A DNA stretch of 62,820 bases from Gammaproteobacteria bacterium (GCA_005878095.1 VBNH01000063.1:1-62820), one strand, 5' to 3'. Positions 27,985-37,216 are shown, counted from the stretch's first letter. The notes: generated by a model from the letters alone, not told the origin. Numbers and translations are program-made.

Positions 27985-28854
27985 GTGAGGTTTGCGACTG
28001 ATCATCCCTATGTGCTGACCGCGAGTTGTCCGAGTCGCATGGGCACTACCGCGGCGATCACCGGGTTCCTGGCTGCCCGGCGCTTCTACCTGATCGAGAT
28101 GCACCAGTTCGACGATACGATCTCGCAGCGCTTCTTCGTGCGCATCACGTTTTGCGGCGTGGCGGGCGAAGCGGTCGATCTGGGGCGGCTGCGCGGGGAT
28201 TTCCAGGCGATCGCCGCCGCCGAGGAGATGCAGTGGCGCATCCACGATACCCGCGAGCGCACCCGGGTCCTCATCATGGTGTCGAACCTCGATCACTGCC
28301 TGGAGGATCTGCTCTACCGGCACCGCACCGCTGAACTCAAGATGGACATCACCGCGGTGGTGTCGAACCACGTGACGCTGCAACCGACCGCGACTCGCCA
28401 CAACCTGCCGTTCTTTCACCTGCCGCTGACCGCGGGCAGCAAACCCGAATCGGAGCGGCGTCTGCTGGAGCTCATCGATTCGACGCGCACCGAGCTGGTG
28501 GTGCTCGCGCGCTACATGCAGATCCTGTCGGACGATCTGTGCCACCGGCTGCGGGGGCGCGCCATCAACATTCACCACTCATTCCTGCCGGGGTTCAAGG
28601 GTGCCAAACCCTACCACCAGGCCTATGACCGCGGCGTCAAAGTGATCGGTGCCACCGCCCATTACGTGACCCCCGATCTCGACGAGGGTCCGATCATCGA
28701 GCAGATCGTCGAGCGCGTCGACCACGGCTACACGCCCGACATGCTGGTCGCGGCCGGCCGCGACTCCGAACGGCGCGCGCTGTCGGCGGCGGTGCGCTAC
28801 GTCATCGAGCATCGCGTATTCCTGAACGGCGGGCGGACGGTCGTCTTCAAGTAA
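27985..28854 (+). CDS. purU: Formyltetrahydrofolate deformylase
   Basis: PurU hydrolyses 10-formyl-THF to formate and THF and balances the one-carbon pool. The 289-residue product has an N-terminal ACT-type regulatory domain (YVLTASCPSRMGTTAAITGFL) and a C-terminal formyltransferase-like domain with VVSNHVTLQPTA and the catalytic stretch INIHHSFLPGFKGAKPYHQA (Asn, His and a later Asp in YVTPDLDEGP). GAGGGAG lies 8 bases before the GTG start. In this window PurU would help recycle THF loaded by the corrinoid methyltransferase, MetF, dimethylglycine and sarcosine enzymes at 39-58 kb (inference). Confidence 0.93.
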   Translation: MRFATDHPYVLTASCPSRMGTTAAITGFLAARRFYLIEMHQFDDTISQRFFVRITFCGVAGEAVDLGRLRGDFQAIAAAEEMQWRIHDTRERTRVLIMVSNLDHCLEDLLYRHRTAELKMDITAVVSNHVTLQPTATRHNLPFFHLPLTAGSKPESERRLLELIDSTRTELVVLARYMQILSDDLCHRLRGRAINIHHSFLPGFKGAKPYHQAYDRGVKVIGATAHYVTPDLDEGPIIEQIVERVDHGYTPDMLVAAGRDSERRALSAAVRYVIEHRVFLNGGRTVVFK

Positions 28855-28926
28855 CCGCGGCGCGTTACGAGCGGCTCGGGCGCAGCCGATTTCGGCGTCA
28901 GGTGTTGCGATGTGTCAAGCATGGCG

Positions 28927-29502
28927 TTACTTCTTTACCAGCGACTCGATGCGCGTGTCCGGTATGAGCCAGAGCAGCGCCACCGCCACATACAGCGTGA
29001 TGGCCATCCACGGTCGCACGAACGCCAGCACGATGGCGGCGAGGTACAGGACGACGGACAGCTTGCCCTTGAAGTCATCTCCGAGCGCCACCGCCAGGCG
29101 CGACTCGCGGCCGTTATAGGCGATGAGCTGCTGTTGCAGAATGCGATAGCTCACCGCGGCGCCCGTCAACACGATGCCATACGCGGCGGTCGGCAGGGCG
29201 GTGAATCCCGTATCGTCTATCCAGCGGATCACGAACGGCACCAGCGACAGCCAGAACAACAGCGCCAGGTTCGCCCACAGCACCTTGCCGTTGACGCGCT
29301 CGCTGACGTGCAGCATGTGGTGGTGGTTGTTCCAGAAAATGCCGACGTTTACGTAGCTCAGGACGTAAGCTGAGAGCACCGGCAGATCGGCCTGCAGCGC
29401 CGCGAGGTCGCTGCCGTGCGGCACCCTGATCTCGAGCACCATGATGGTGATGATGATGGCCACCACGCCATCGGTGAACGCTTCCAGACGGGCTGCATTC
29501 AT
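28927..29502 (-). CDS. TMEM175-family potassium channel protein
   Basis: The 191-residue protein has about six hydrophobic helices in one repeat. It begins with the family hallmark RLEAFTDGVVAIIITIMVLE, a variant of the RxxxFSD motif that lines the pore. A second typical stretch is YVNVGIFWNNHHHMLH. Bacterial TMEM175 proteins form tetrameric K+ leak channels. The gene stands alone between purU (convergent) and the acyl-CoA synthetase (divergent). Confidence 0.88.
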   Translation of the reverse strand: MNAARLEAFTDGVVAIIITIMVLEIRVPHGSDLAALQADLPVLSAYVLSYVNVGIFWNNHHHMLHVSERVNGKVLWANLALLFWLSLVPFVIRWIDDTGFTALPTAAYGIVLTGAAVSYRILQQQLIAYNGRESRLAVALGDDFKGKLSVVLYLAAIVLAFVRPWMAITLYVAVALLWLIPDTRIESLVKK

Positions 29503-29658
29503 GACGCAGATCCTACGTGCATTTGCGTGCGCAAGCCATTATTAACTCAAGGGAATATTTTGGTCGCCACGGGTGTGCTGCGCGGCGCACGCGCAACGCG
29601 CGCGGGCGCTGCGCCATGGCGATGTTAAGCTGGCGTCGCTTGGGGTGAGGGCGCCGTC

Positions 29659-31338
29659 ATGAGCTCCAGCCGCCGGTTTATCGAGGCGCGGGACCAGCTG
29701 CTGCGCTGCAGGGAGGACTGGACGGGCGCGCTGCGGCAGTTCCGCTGGCCGGCTCTCGAGGAATTCAACTGGGTGTGCGACTACTTCGATGTGGTCGCCG
29801 CCGGCAACGGCACCCCCGCATTGCGCGTCGTCGATGACTCGGGCGGCGATCAATCCCTGGCGTTCTGCGAGCTGGCGCAACGCTCTGCGCAGGTCGCGAA
29901 CTTCCTGGCCGCCGAGGGCCTGCGCGCCGGGGATCGGCTGCTGATCATGCTGCCGAACTGCGTGCCGCTCTGGGAGACCATGCTCGCGGCTATCCGGCTC
30001 GGCGCGGTCATGATCCCGGCCACGACGCTGCTGGAGCACGAAGACCTGCGCGATCGCCTCGAGCGCGGCCGGGTGAAGGCGGTCGTGACCGATGCGGGCC
30101 TTGCGGGGCGCTTCGCCGGATTGCCGGGGGCGCCGCTGCGAATCGCCGTGGGACGGGACGTAGAGGGCTGGGTTGCCTACGATCGTTCGCGCACCGCCGC
30201 CGGGCAGTTCGTAGCGCAGGCGCCGACGCGCGCCGACGATCTGCTGCTCGTGTACTTCACCTCCGGCACCACCGCACGGCCGAAGCTCGTCGCGCATACG
30301 CACGTGAGCTATCCGGTCGGGCATCTGTCGACCATGTACTGGCTGGGACTGCAGCCCGGGGACGTGCATCTGAATCTGAGCTCCCCGGGCTGGGCGAAGC
30401 ACGCCTGGTCGAGCTTCTTTGCGCCCTGGAATGCGCAGGCGACCATACTGGCGTATCAGTACGAGCGCTTCGACGCCCGGGCGCTGCTTGAACAGCTGGT
30501 GCGTTGTCGGGTGACGAGCTTCTGCGCGCCGCCGACGGTGTGGCGAATGCTCATTCAGAGCGACTTGCGCACCTGGCGCGTGTCGCTGCGCGAACTCGCC
30601 AGCGCCGGCGAACCACTCAACCCCGAGGTCATCGCACGGGTGCGCGATGCCTGGGGCATCACCATCCGTGACGGTTTCGGTCAGACCGAGACCACCGCCC
30701 AGGTCGGCAACCCGCCAGGGCAGGCGGTCAAAGCCGGCTCGATGGGGCGCCCGCTCCCCGGATATCCGATCACGCTGCTCGGCGCGGACGGGCGCGCGAG
30801 CGAGGAGGGCGAGATCTGCATCGACCTGGCACAGCGGCCACTCGGGCTCATGCAGGGGTATCTGGATGATCCTGCGCGCAATGCCGACGCCATGGGCGAC
30901 GGCTACTACCACACCGGCGATGTGGCGTCGCGCGATGCGCAAGGCTACCTGACCTACGTCGGCCGCATGGACGACGTCTTCAAATGCTCCGACTACCGCA
31001 TCAGCCCCTTCGAGCTCGAGAGTGTGCTGATCGAACATCCCGCGGTGGCCGAAGCCGCGGTCGTGCCGAGCCCCGACGCACTGCGCCTGTCGGTGCCGAA
31101 AGCGTTCGTGGCGCTGGCGGCGCACTGCAAGCCGGACGCCGATACCGCCCGCGCGATCCTGCGGCATGTGAGCGAGCGCGTCTCGCCCTACAAGCGCATC
31201 CGGCGGCTGGAATTCGCACCGCTCCCCAAGACCATCTCCGGCAAGATCCGCCGGGTCGAATTGCGCAAACTCGAGCAGGCGCGCGGCACGGAAGCGACGC
31301 GGCGCCCGCAGGAGTTCTGGGAGGAGGATCTGCGTTAG
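29659..31338 (+). CDS. AMP-forming acyl-/aryl-CoA synthetase (ANL superfamily)
   Basis: The 559-residue enzyme should activate a carboxylic acid to its CoA ester via an acyl-AMP. Motif A3 is LVYFTSGTTARPKLVAHTH (Ala replaces the usual Gly), motif A5 is RDGFGQTETT, motif A8 is YYHTGDVASRDAQGYLTYVGR and the catalytic-Lys motif is PKTISGKIRR. Overall it resembles the medium-chain/benzoate-CoA ligase branch. It ends tail-to-tail with the aromatic amino acid decarboxylase gene, overlapping by 4 bp. An arylacetate from amine oxidation is a tempting substrate, but this is inference. Confidence 0.87.
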   Translation: MSSSRRFIEARDQLLRCREDWTGALRQFRWPALEEFNWVCDYFDVVAAGNGTPALRVVDDSGGDQSLAFCELAQRSAQVANFLAAEGLRAGDRLLIMLPNCVPLWETMLAAIRLGAVMIPATTLLEHEDLRDRLERGRVKAVVTDAGLAGRFAGLPGAPLRIAVGRDVEGWVAYDRSRTAAGQFVAQAPTRADDLLLVYFTSGTTARPKLVAHTHVSYPVGHLSTMYWLGLQPGDVHLNLSSPGWAKHAWSSFFAPWNAQATILAYQYERFDARALLEQLVRCRVTSFCAPPTVWRMLIQSDLRTWRVSLRELASAGEPLNPEVIARVRDAWGITIRDGFGQTETTAQVGNPPGQAVKAGSMGRPLPGYPITLLGADGRASEEGEICIDLAQRPLGLMQGYLDDPARNADAMGDGYYHTGDVASRDAQGYLTYVGRMDDVFKCSDYRISPFELESVLIEHPAVAEAAVVPSPDALRLSVPKAFVALAAHCKPDADTARAILRHVSERVSPYKRIRRLEFAPLPKTISGKIRRVELRKLEQARGTEATRRPQEFWEEDLR

Positions 31339-32741
31339 CTGCCGAGCAGTTCGCGCGCCGCGTCCAGGACCTCGGGCACGATCTGCCCGACATCGCGGTC
31401 CGTGGTGCGGTGATTGACGAAGCACGCGCGCAGCGCGAATCGTCCCCGCAGGGTCGCGTTGGACAGGTACACCCGTCCGCGCTCGATGACGCGCTTGAGG
31501 ATCGCTGCGTTCAACCGATCAGCTGCGGCACCCGGCTCGCCCGAGCGGTAGCGGAAGCACACGGCGCTGAGCTCGACGGGCGCGAGCAGCTCGAGCGTCG
31601 GCGTGCCGCGGATGAGCTCGGCGAGATTCTGCGCATGTCGCAGGTCGCTGCGGATCGCGCTGCGAAACGCCGCCAGCCCGTGGTAGCGCAGCGACAACCA
31701 TAACTTCAACGCCCGGAAGCGGCGTGACAGCTCCAGCGACTCGTCGAAGAACGCGAACGACTCCAGCGGATCCTCGGCGAGCGACTTGGCGTAGTCGCCG
31801 CTGCAAGAGAACGCGGTGCGCGCCGCGTGCGCGTTGCGAAACAACAGCATGCCGCAGTCGAGCGGCTGATAGAGCCACTTGTGAGGATCCAGCGACAGGG
31901 AGTCCGCAGCACTCAGGCCGGTGAATCGTTCGGGTATGGCGAGCGCCGCCAACGCGCCGTACGCGCCGTCCACATGCAGCCACAGTTGCTGTTCGCGGCA
32001 CACCGCGGCGATCTCCGGCAGCGGATCGATCGCTCCGGTGTTGACGCTACCGCCGGTGGCTACCACGGCCAGGGGCGTGCGTCCCGCTGAGCGGTCTGCG
32101 GCGATGGCGGTGCGCAGCGCCTGCGGGTCCAGACGGTAGGCTTCATCCGCGCCGATCAGCCGCAGGTTCTCGCGCCCCAGTCCGAGCAGCGCCATCGCCT
32201 TGGGGATCGACATGTGTACTTCGCTCGAGGCGTACACCACCCCGGGCTGCGCGCCGCTCTGGTTGGCGGGCAGGCGCGCTTCGCGCGCCATCGCGAGCCC
32301 CATCAGGTTGGCCATGGAGCCGCCGCCGCACAGGCTACCGGTAAGACCCTCGCAGCCGAGCGCGCCCGCGAGGCCGCGCACCATCTGTCGCTCGATGCTC
32401 ACCGCCGCCGGCGCCGAGCGCCAGGCCGTGACGTTCTGATTGAGGATGCTCGCCAGCAGATCCGCGAGCGCGGCCACCGGCTCACCCGAGCCGAGCACGT
32501 ATCCGTAGAAGCGTGGTGTCGGCGCGCGCGACAGGGCGAGCACCTCGCCCAGGGCATCGAGCGCGCCAGCCCGCAGACCCTCCTCGGGCAGCGGCGCCTC
32601 GAATGCCCGCGCCACCTGCTCGCCGCGCACCGCCGGGAAAGCCGGCAGCTCCTCGAGTCCGGCGAGCAGGTCGGCGGCGAGGTCCGTCACGCGTGCGGCC
32701 AGGGAACGAAATTCAGCGTTCGGCAGATGCAGGGCGTTCAT
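31335..32741 (-). CDS. PLP-dependent aromatic-L-amino-acid decarboxylase-type enzyme (group II)
   Basis: The 468-residue enzyme belongs to the group II decarboxylases (aromatic amino acid, histidine and glutamate types). The PLP lysine is Lys288 in DPHKWLYQPLDCG, the stacking His is His176 in SSEVHMSIPK, and Asp258 (LWLHVDGAYG) pairs with the pyridine nitrogen. FYGYVLGSGEP and NQNVTAWRSAPA are typical of the aromatic branch. It is divergent from mauE-mauD (70-bp spacer), the maturation genes for aromatic amine dehydrogenase, so decarboxylation of Phe, Tyr or Trp to the matching amine is the likely reaction. It could also be a phenylacetaldehyde-synthase-like relative. Confidence 0.87.
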   Translation of the reverse strand: MNALHLPNAEFRSLAARVTDLAADLLAGLEELPAFPAVRGEQVARAFEAPLPEEGLRAGALDALGEVLALSRAPTPRFYGYVLGSGEPVAALADLLASILNQNVTAWRSAPAAVSIERQMVRGLAGALGCEGLTGSLCGGGSMANLMGLAMAREARLPANQSGAQPGVVYASSEVHMSIPKAMALLGLGRENLRLIGADEAYRLDPQALRTAIAADRSAGRTPLAVVATGGSVNTGAIDPLPEIAAVCREQQLWLHVDGAYGALAALAIPERFTGLSAADSLSLDPHKWLYQPLDCGMLLFRNAHAARTAFSCSGDYAKSLAEDPLESFAFFDESLELSRRFRALKLWLSLRYHGLAAFRSAIRSDLRHAQNLAELIRGTPTLELLAPVELSAVCFRYRSGEPGAAADRLNAAILKRVIERGRVYLSNATLRGRFALRACFVNHRTTDRDVGQIVPEVLDAARELLGS

Positions 32742-32811
32742 GAGGCGGACCCGTTGGCATACGCGGCGTGCGGCGATACTACACGGGCGAGTGGTTTATG
32801 ATGCGCGTACC

Positions 32812-33345
32812 ATGGTCGACCCGGCCGTTGGCGCAATGCTCGCTGGAGCGTTCGCACTGTTGTTCGTGAGCGCTGCGCTCGACAAGCTGCGCAGTCTGCA
32901 GCGCTTTGCCGAGGTGTTTCGTGGTTACCGCCTGCTGCCGGAGAGCCTGGCGCGGCTGTCGTGGCTGGTACCGGCGCTCGAGTTCACGGTGGGCGTTGGG
33001 CTGCTCGCGCGCCGCTCGCGGGCCGGCGCGAGTGCTGCGGGCGCGGCGCTGCTGGTGGCCTACGCCGCGGCGATCGCGATCAATCTGCAGCGCGGCCGTC
33101 GCGATCTGGCCTGCGGCTGCGGCGGCCCCCACGAGCGACGACCGATTGCCGCCTGGATGGTGTGGCGCAATCTGCTGCTGGCGGGGTTGCTCGGGACGAT
33201 GCTGCTGCCCTGGATCGCACGGCCGATGGCGGCGGCCGACGCCGTCACCATCGGGGCGGGGACCGCAGTCGCCGCACTCTTATATATGAGCCTCGACCGA
33301 CTGCTCGCCCAGACCACGCCCGCCGCGTTGCGAGGCTCACGATGA
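32812..33345 (+). CDS. mauE: Amine dehydrogenase accessory protein MauE/AauE
   Basis: This 177-residue protein has about four hydrophobic helices with a DoxX-like core. It opens LFVSAALDKLRSLQRFAEV, as in MauE, and carries the MauE Cys box LACGCGGP (Cys101, Cys103). MauE and MauD are needed for export, disulfide formation and stability of the TTQ light subunit. Here they lie about 19 kb from aauA and aauB. The ATG at 32812 is used; an in-frame GTG at 32791 is an alternative, as no strong ribosome site marks either. Confidence 0.85.
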   Translation: MVDPAVGAMLAGAFALLFVSAALDKLRSLQRFAEVFRGYRLLPESLARLSWLVPALEFTVGVGLLARRSRAGASAAGAALLVAYAAAIAINLQRGRRDLACGCGGPHERRPIAAWMVWRNLLLAGLLGTMLLPWIARPMAAADAVTIGAGTAVAALLYMSLDRLLAQTTPAALRGSR

Positions 33346-33947
33346 CGGCGCTGGCGGTCTCCAATGTGGTGCTGTGGATTCTGGTGCTGGTGTTGTCAGT
33401 CGTCGTGCTGGCGCTGGTGCGGCAGCTGGGCGTGCTGCACGAGCGCATTGCGCCGGCCGGTGCGCTCATGCTCAATCGCGGCCCGGCGGTCGGTGAGCCG
33501 GCGCCGGTCCTGGAAGTGGCCGATCTCGAAGGGCATGCCCACCGGGTGGGTGCCGCACGCCCGGACGGCCGCAGCACGCTGCTGCTGTTCGTGTCTCCCA
33601 CCTGCCCCGTGTGCAAGTCCCTGCTGCCGGCGCTCAAGTCCAGCGGCAAGGATGAGCGCGCCTGGATGGACGTGATCCTGGCGAGCGACGGTGACACCCT
33701 CGAGCAGCGGCGGTTCGTGCGCAGCCAGGGGCTCGACGGCATTCCGTACGTGGTGTCGGCGGCCCTGGGGCTGGCGTACCAGGTCGGCCGCCTGCCCTTC
33801 GCCGCGCTGCTCGACGAGCACGGCATCCTGCGCGCACGCGGGCTGGTCAACTCGCGCGAACATCTCGAGAGCCTGTTCGAGGCGAAGCGGCTGGGGGTCG
33901 CCTCGTTGCAGGAGTATTTCTCCGGCGCTGTGACGATCGAGCAGTGA
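33342..33947 (+). CDS. mauD: Amine dehydrogenase accessory thioredoxin MauD/AauD
   Basis: The 201-residue product is a membrane-anchored, periplasmic thioredoxin-like protein: one N-terminal helix (LWILVLVLSVVVLALV) followed by VGEPAPVLEVADLEG and the redox pair CPVC (Cys88, Cys91) in LFVSPTCPVCKSLLP. This is the MauD pattern. The six-plus disulfides of the light subunit require it. The ATG overlaps the mauE stop (ATGA) and its own stop overlaps the methyltransferase start (GTGA). Confidence 0.9.
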   Translation: MTALAVSNVVLWILVLVLSVVVLALVRQLGVLHERIAPAGALMLNRGPAVGEPAPVLEVADLEGHAHRVGAARPDGRSTLLLFVSPTCPVCKSLLPALKSSGKDERAWMDVILASDGDTLEQRRFVRSQGLDGIPYVVSAALGLAYQVGRLPFAALLDEHGILRARGLVNSREHLESLFEAKRLGVASLQEYFSGAVTIEQ

Positions 33948-34585
33948 GCATGCGGGATCCGGGATCGATGGACCAGGCGGTGTGGGTGGTACTCGAGGAG
34001 TACGAAGCCCGGGCGCAGCGCGAGGAGAAGCTCTGGAGCACGCTGTCTGCCGAGGAAAGCATGCGGCGGCGCGATGAGCTGCTGCTGCCAGTGGGCCGGG
34101 CAGCCGGCACGCTGATGAATCTGCTGGTCAAGGAAGGCGGGGCCCGTCGCATCCTCGAAGTGGGCAGCTCGTACGGCTACTCCACCACCTGGCTCGCGGA
34201 GGCGGCGCGGGCGGTCGGCGGCAAGGTGGTCTCGCTCGAGCTGCAGGCCGCCAAGACCGAGTACGCGCGCGCGCAACTGGCGCGCGCCGGGCTCGCGGAA
34301 TACGTCGAGTTTCGCGTCGGCGATGCGCTCGCATCGCTCGGGCAGCTCGCGGGACCATTCGATTTCGTGCTGATCGACCTGTGGAAGAATCTGTACGTGC
34401 CGGTGTTCGAGCTGCTGCATCCGAAGCTGGCGCAGGGTGCGATCATCGTCGCCGACAACATGCTGCAGCCTGAGAGCGCACGGGCCGACGCGCGCGCCTA
34501 TCGGCAACGAGTGCACGCCGCCGCCGACATGAGCTCGGTGCTGCTCGCGGTCGGCAACGGCCTCGAGGTCAGCCGCTACCGGTGA
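33944..34585 (+). CDS. Class I SAM-dependent methyltransferase (O-methyltransferase type)
   Basis: The 213-residue product has a Rossmann methyltransferase core: ILEVGSSYGYSTTWLAEAA (SAM loop, about residues 69-87), VVSLELQAAK (acidic end of strand 2) and FDFVLIDLWKN (strand 4). This layout matches the small O-methyltransferase family 3/DUF1442-like group. It is translationally coupled to mauD by a GTGA overlap; an ATG 6 bp on could be the true start. A methyltransferase is not a standard member of mau or aau operons. Its substrate is unknown. Its 3' end overlaps the convergent alaX gene by 17 bp. Confidence 0.82.
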   Translation: MSMRDPGSMDQAVWVVLEEYEARAQREEKLWSTLSAEESMRRRDELLLPVGRAAGTLMNLLVKEGGARRILEVGSSYGYSTTWLAEAARAVGGKVVSLELQAAKTEYARAQLARAGLAEYVEFRVGDALASLGQLAGPFDFVLIDLWKNLYVPVFELLHPKLAQGAIIVADNMLQPESARADARAYRQRVHAAADMSSVLLAVGNGLEVSRYR

Positions 34586-35285
34586 GCGCGATCTCCACGC
34601 GCTTGTTGTGCCTGCCCTCGCTGCGGATCCGCAACACGCGGATACCGCCGATCTCGGCGATGTTGGCGACGTGCGTGCCGCCGCACGGCTGCAGGTCGAT
34701 TCCCGGAATCCTCAGCAGCCGCACCCGGCCGGCGCCGCGCGGCGGCTGCACGCTCATGGTCTTGACGAGCTCCGGCTGGGCGTCGAGCTCGGCGTCGGTG
34801 ATCCAGACGCTCTCGGTGGCGAGACCAGAGGCGATCAACGCATTGGTCTCGGTTTCGATCCGCGCGGCGTTGAGCAGACTGAGCTCGATGTCGAAATCCA
34901 GCCGCGCCTTGTTGGCGACGATGTTGCCGCCGGTGACCGGCGCCACGATCACGCACGACAGCAGGTGCAGTGCCGTGTGCAGACGCATCAGTTGGTAGCG
35001 CCGCTGCCAGTCGATCTCCAGCGCGACCGCTTCGCCGGGCTGCGGCAGGGAGCTGCCGGGCGCCACGATGTGCAGGACGCGATCGGGTGCCTCTCCCTTG
35101 CGGGTATCGGTGATGGCGAGGCGTTCGCCGCTGGCCCGCAGCAGCGTGCCGCTGTCCCCCGCCTGCCCGCCGCCCTGCGGGTAGAACACGGTCCGGTCGA
35201 GCTCGATGCCGCGCTCGCCGGCGGCGAGTACCCGCGCGGTGGCGGTCTTGAGATAGGCGTCGTCCCGGAACAGCAACTCGGTCAT
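34569..35285 (-). CDS. alaX: Alanyl-tRNA editing protein AlaX
   Basis: AlaX is a free-standing trans-editing factor that hydrolyses Ser- or Gly-mischarged tRNA-Ala. The 238-residue product has the N-terminal VFYPQGGGQAGDSG and both zinc-binding motifs: HTALHLL (HxxxH) and CGGTH. Length fits the medium AlaX type. The motifs match the AlaRS editing domain but no aminoacylation domain is present, so it is not AlaRS itself. It is divergent from the PhzF gene. Confidence 0.92.
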   Translation of the reverse strand: MTELLFRDDAYLKTATARVLAAGERGIELDRTVFYPQGGGQAGDSGTLLRASGERLAITDTRKGEAPDRVLHIVAPGSSLPQPGEAVALEIDWQRRYQLMRLHTALHLLSCVIVAPVTGGNIVANKARLDFDIELSLLNAARIETETNALIASGLATESVWITDAELDAQPELVKTMSVQPPRGAGRVRLLRIPGIDLQPCGGTHVANIAEIGGIRVLRIRSEGRHNKRVEIALTGSG

Positions 35286-35323
35286 GGCTGTGATCGCGTG
35301 GGTGTGAGGATAGAATTCTCCTG

Positions 35324-36166
35324 ATGAGCGCCTACGCCTATCGGATCGTGAACGTGTTCACGCAGGGACGCGCCCCGCTGAGCGGCAATCCGCTGTGCGT
35401 GTTCGAGCGGGCCCAGACGCTCGATGCCGCCAGAATGCAGGCGCTGGCGCTGCAGTTCAACCTCTCGGAGACCACCTTCATCCTGCCTTCCGAGCGTGCC
35501 AGTGCCCGGGTGAGGATCTTCACGCCCAGCTACGAAATGCCCTTCGCCGGACATCCGACGCTCGGCACGGCGCACGTGTGCCGCGCGCTCGGTCTGGCGG
35601 GAGACCGGCTTACCCTGGAAATGCCCGCAGGGATCATCACGGTGCGCGCCAGCGGTGACCGCTGGACCCTGCAGGCCAAGGCCCCCAGCTGGCGGGAAGT
35701 GCAGGAGGCGCGCCTGACACTGGCGGCAATGCTGGGACTCGACGAGCACGACATAGGGGAGCGGCCGCTGTGGGTGAACGCGGGCACGGAGCAGCTCATC
35801 GTGCCGCTGACGAGCGAGGCTGCGGTGCGGCGCCTGCGGGTGCGCGCCGATCTGCTCGCGCAGCTGCCGAGCGTCGACGGCCGCAGCATGGCGTATGTGT
35901 TTGCGCCGTCCGGCGCCGGGCTCCTGGCGCGCTTTTTCTTCCCCCATGGCGGTACGGCCCTGGAAGACCCGGCGACCGGGTCAGCGACGGCGAATCTGGG
36001 TGGCTGGTGTCTCGCGATGGGCCGCGCGCTGCCCTGCGAGTTCGAAATCTCTCAGGGCGAGTACCTCGGACGCCCGTCGGCGCTGCGGCTGCGGGTGGAC
36101 GCGGAGCGCCAGATCTTCGTGAGCGGCGACGTCATCGAGCTCGGGCGGGGGACGATCAATCTTTAG
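35324..36166 (+). CDS. PhzF-family epimerase/isomerase
   Basis: The 280-residue product has the PhzF double hot-dog-like fold. Its N-terminus YRIVNVFTQGRAPLSGNPLCVF, the catalytic Glu in FNLSETTFIL (about residue 52), MPFAGHPTLGTAHV and the second-half EDPATGSATANLGG are all family hallmarks. True PhzF isomerises a phenazine precursor, but most single-copy homologues have unknown substrates, and no other phenazine gene is present. It overlaps the stop of the convergent DUF4382 gene. Confidence 0.9.
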   Translation: MSAYAYRIVNVFTQGRAPLSGNPLCVFERAQTLDAARMQALALQFNLSETTFILPSERASARVRIFTPSYEMPFAGHPTLGTAHVCRALGLAGDRLTLEMPAGIITVRASGDRWTLQAKAPSWREVQEARLTLAAMLGLDEHDIGERPLWVNAGTEQLIVPLTSEAAVRRLRVRADLLAQLPSVDGRSMAYVFAPSGAGLLARFFFPHGGTALEDPATGSATANLGGWCLAMGRALPCEFEISQGEYLGRPSALRLRVDAERQIFVSGDVIELGRGTINL

Positions 36167-37098
36167 AAATTGACCGTCGTCGTCATGTTCGTCGTGACGG
36201 CAACTGCTTGCGGATAGATTTTGAAATGGATGGGATCCGGTGTGCGCGTGTCTTCATCGACCGTCGGATCGTCCGGATCGCACGTGAACGCCACGGTGTA
36301 GGTCCCGGCGGGCAGGAACGCCATGCTGTACGCGTAGTCGTTCATCGAATTGAGCGCCGCGGTCGCGGTGGTCAAGGGCTCCGCCGACGAGGCCGGGTCC
36401 ATGTCGGTCGTGCCCGTTGGCGGGTTGTAGATGTCGTCTGGTTGAACGCCGGCTCCCGTATAGACATAGACGACCGGCGGCCGCGTGCCGCAGTTGGATT
36501 GTGCCGACAGAGTCGACGCCATGAAGGTCCCGCTGATCGTGCCCACCTGAGTGTTGTCGAGCAGCCGAAGAACCGGCTTGAGAAGGTAGTCGGGAGACAG
36601 GCCCTGCGGCGCGATCAGGGATTTGCTCAGGACAAAGTCGACCGTGAAGTTCGCTACGCCGCCGACCGGCATGGTGAAGCCCTGAATGAGCTTGAGACCC
36701 GTCTCAGCTCCGCTAGGGATCGTCAGGTCGTGCTGGCCGGTGGAGTCCATGACATAGGACGCGCCGGGGCTCGTGTCCACCATCAGACGCACCCATTCGT
36801 ACTGCCCCGCGGGAACAGTGCTGCCATTGAGAAAGGTGGCGGTGGTGCCCTCTTGCAGACTCAGCAGATCGAAGCCCTTTTCCGGCGAGAACATGAAGTC
36901 AATCGCATTGCCGCCGGCGGGCTTGACCTCGACGCCGGTGAATTGAATCCATACCTTGCTGACGCCGCTGACCGGTGCGTCGGTCAGTCCGAGGTTCAAG
37001 GTCGACATCGATGCGGAGCCTCCCCCGCCGCAAGAGCTCAGCAAGAGGGCGCAAGCGGACAGGCCTGCAGCGGTGCGTGGGGCCGATGACCTGAACAT
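36163..37098 (-). CDS. DUF4382 lipoprotein
   Basis: The 311-residue product has a lipoprotein leader ending in LLSSC (lipobox) followed by a Gly/Ser linker. The DUF4382 domain opens with LNLGLTDAPVSGVSKVWIQF and contains FNG-like and Gly-rich strands typical of carbohydrate- or surface-binding sandwich domains. A strong AGGGAGGAG ribosome site precedes the ATG. It is probably an outer-membrane or periplasmic lipoprotein of unknown role. Its neighbours are unrelated in function. Confidence 0.83.
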   Translation of the reverse strand: MFRSSAPRTAAGLSACALLLSSCGGGGSASMSTLNLGLTDAPVSGVSKVWIQFTGVEVKPAGGNAIDFMFSPEKGFDLLSLQEGTTATFLNGSTVPAGQYEWVRLMVDTSPGASYVMDSTGQHDLTIPSGAETGLKLIQGFTMPVGGVANFTVDFVLSKSLIAPQGLSPDYLLKPVLRLLDNTQVGTISGTFMASTLSAQSNCGTRPPVVYVYTGAGVQPDDIYNPPTGTTDMDPASSAEPLTTATAALNSMNDYAYSMAFLPAGTYTVAFTCDPDDPTVDEDTRTPDPIHFKIYPQAVAVTTNMTTTVNF

Positions 37099-37216
37099 AC
37101 AGCTCCTCCCTCGGGTTCCGCGGCGAGTATGGTGCGCGTTCCGCGCACGCGCATGGTGTCGCCGTTCCTAGACGGACCGTGCGCTTGAGGGCGGTGGAAT
37201 GCCGCGCGCGGCGCCG

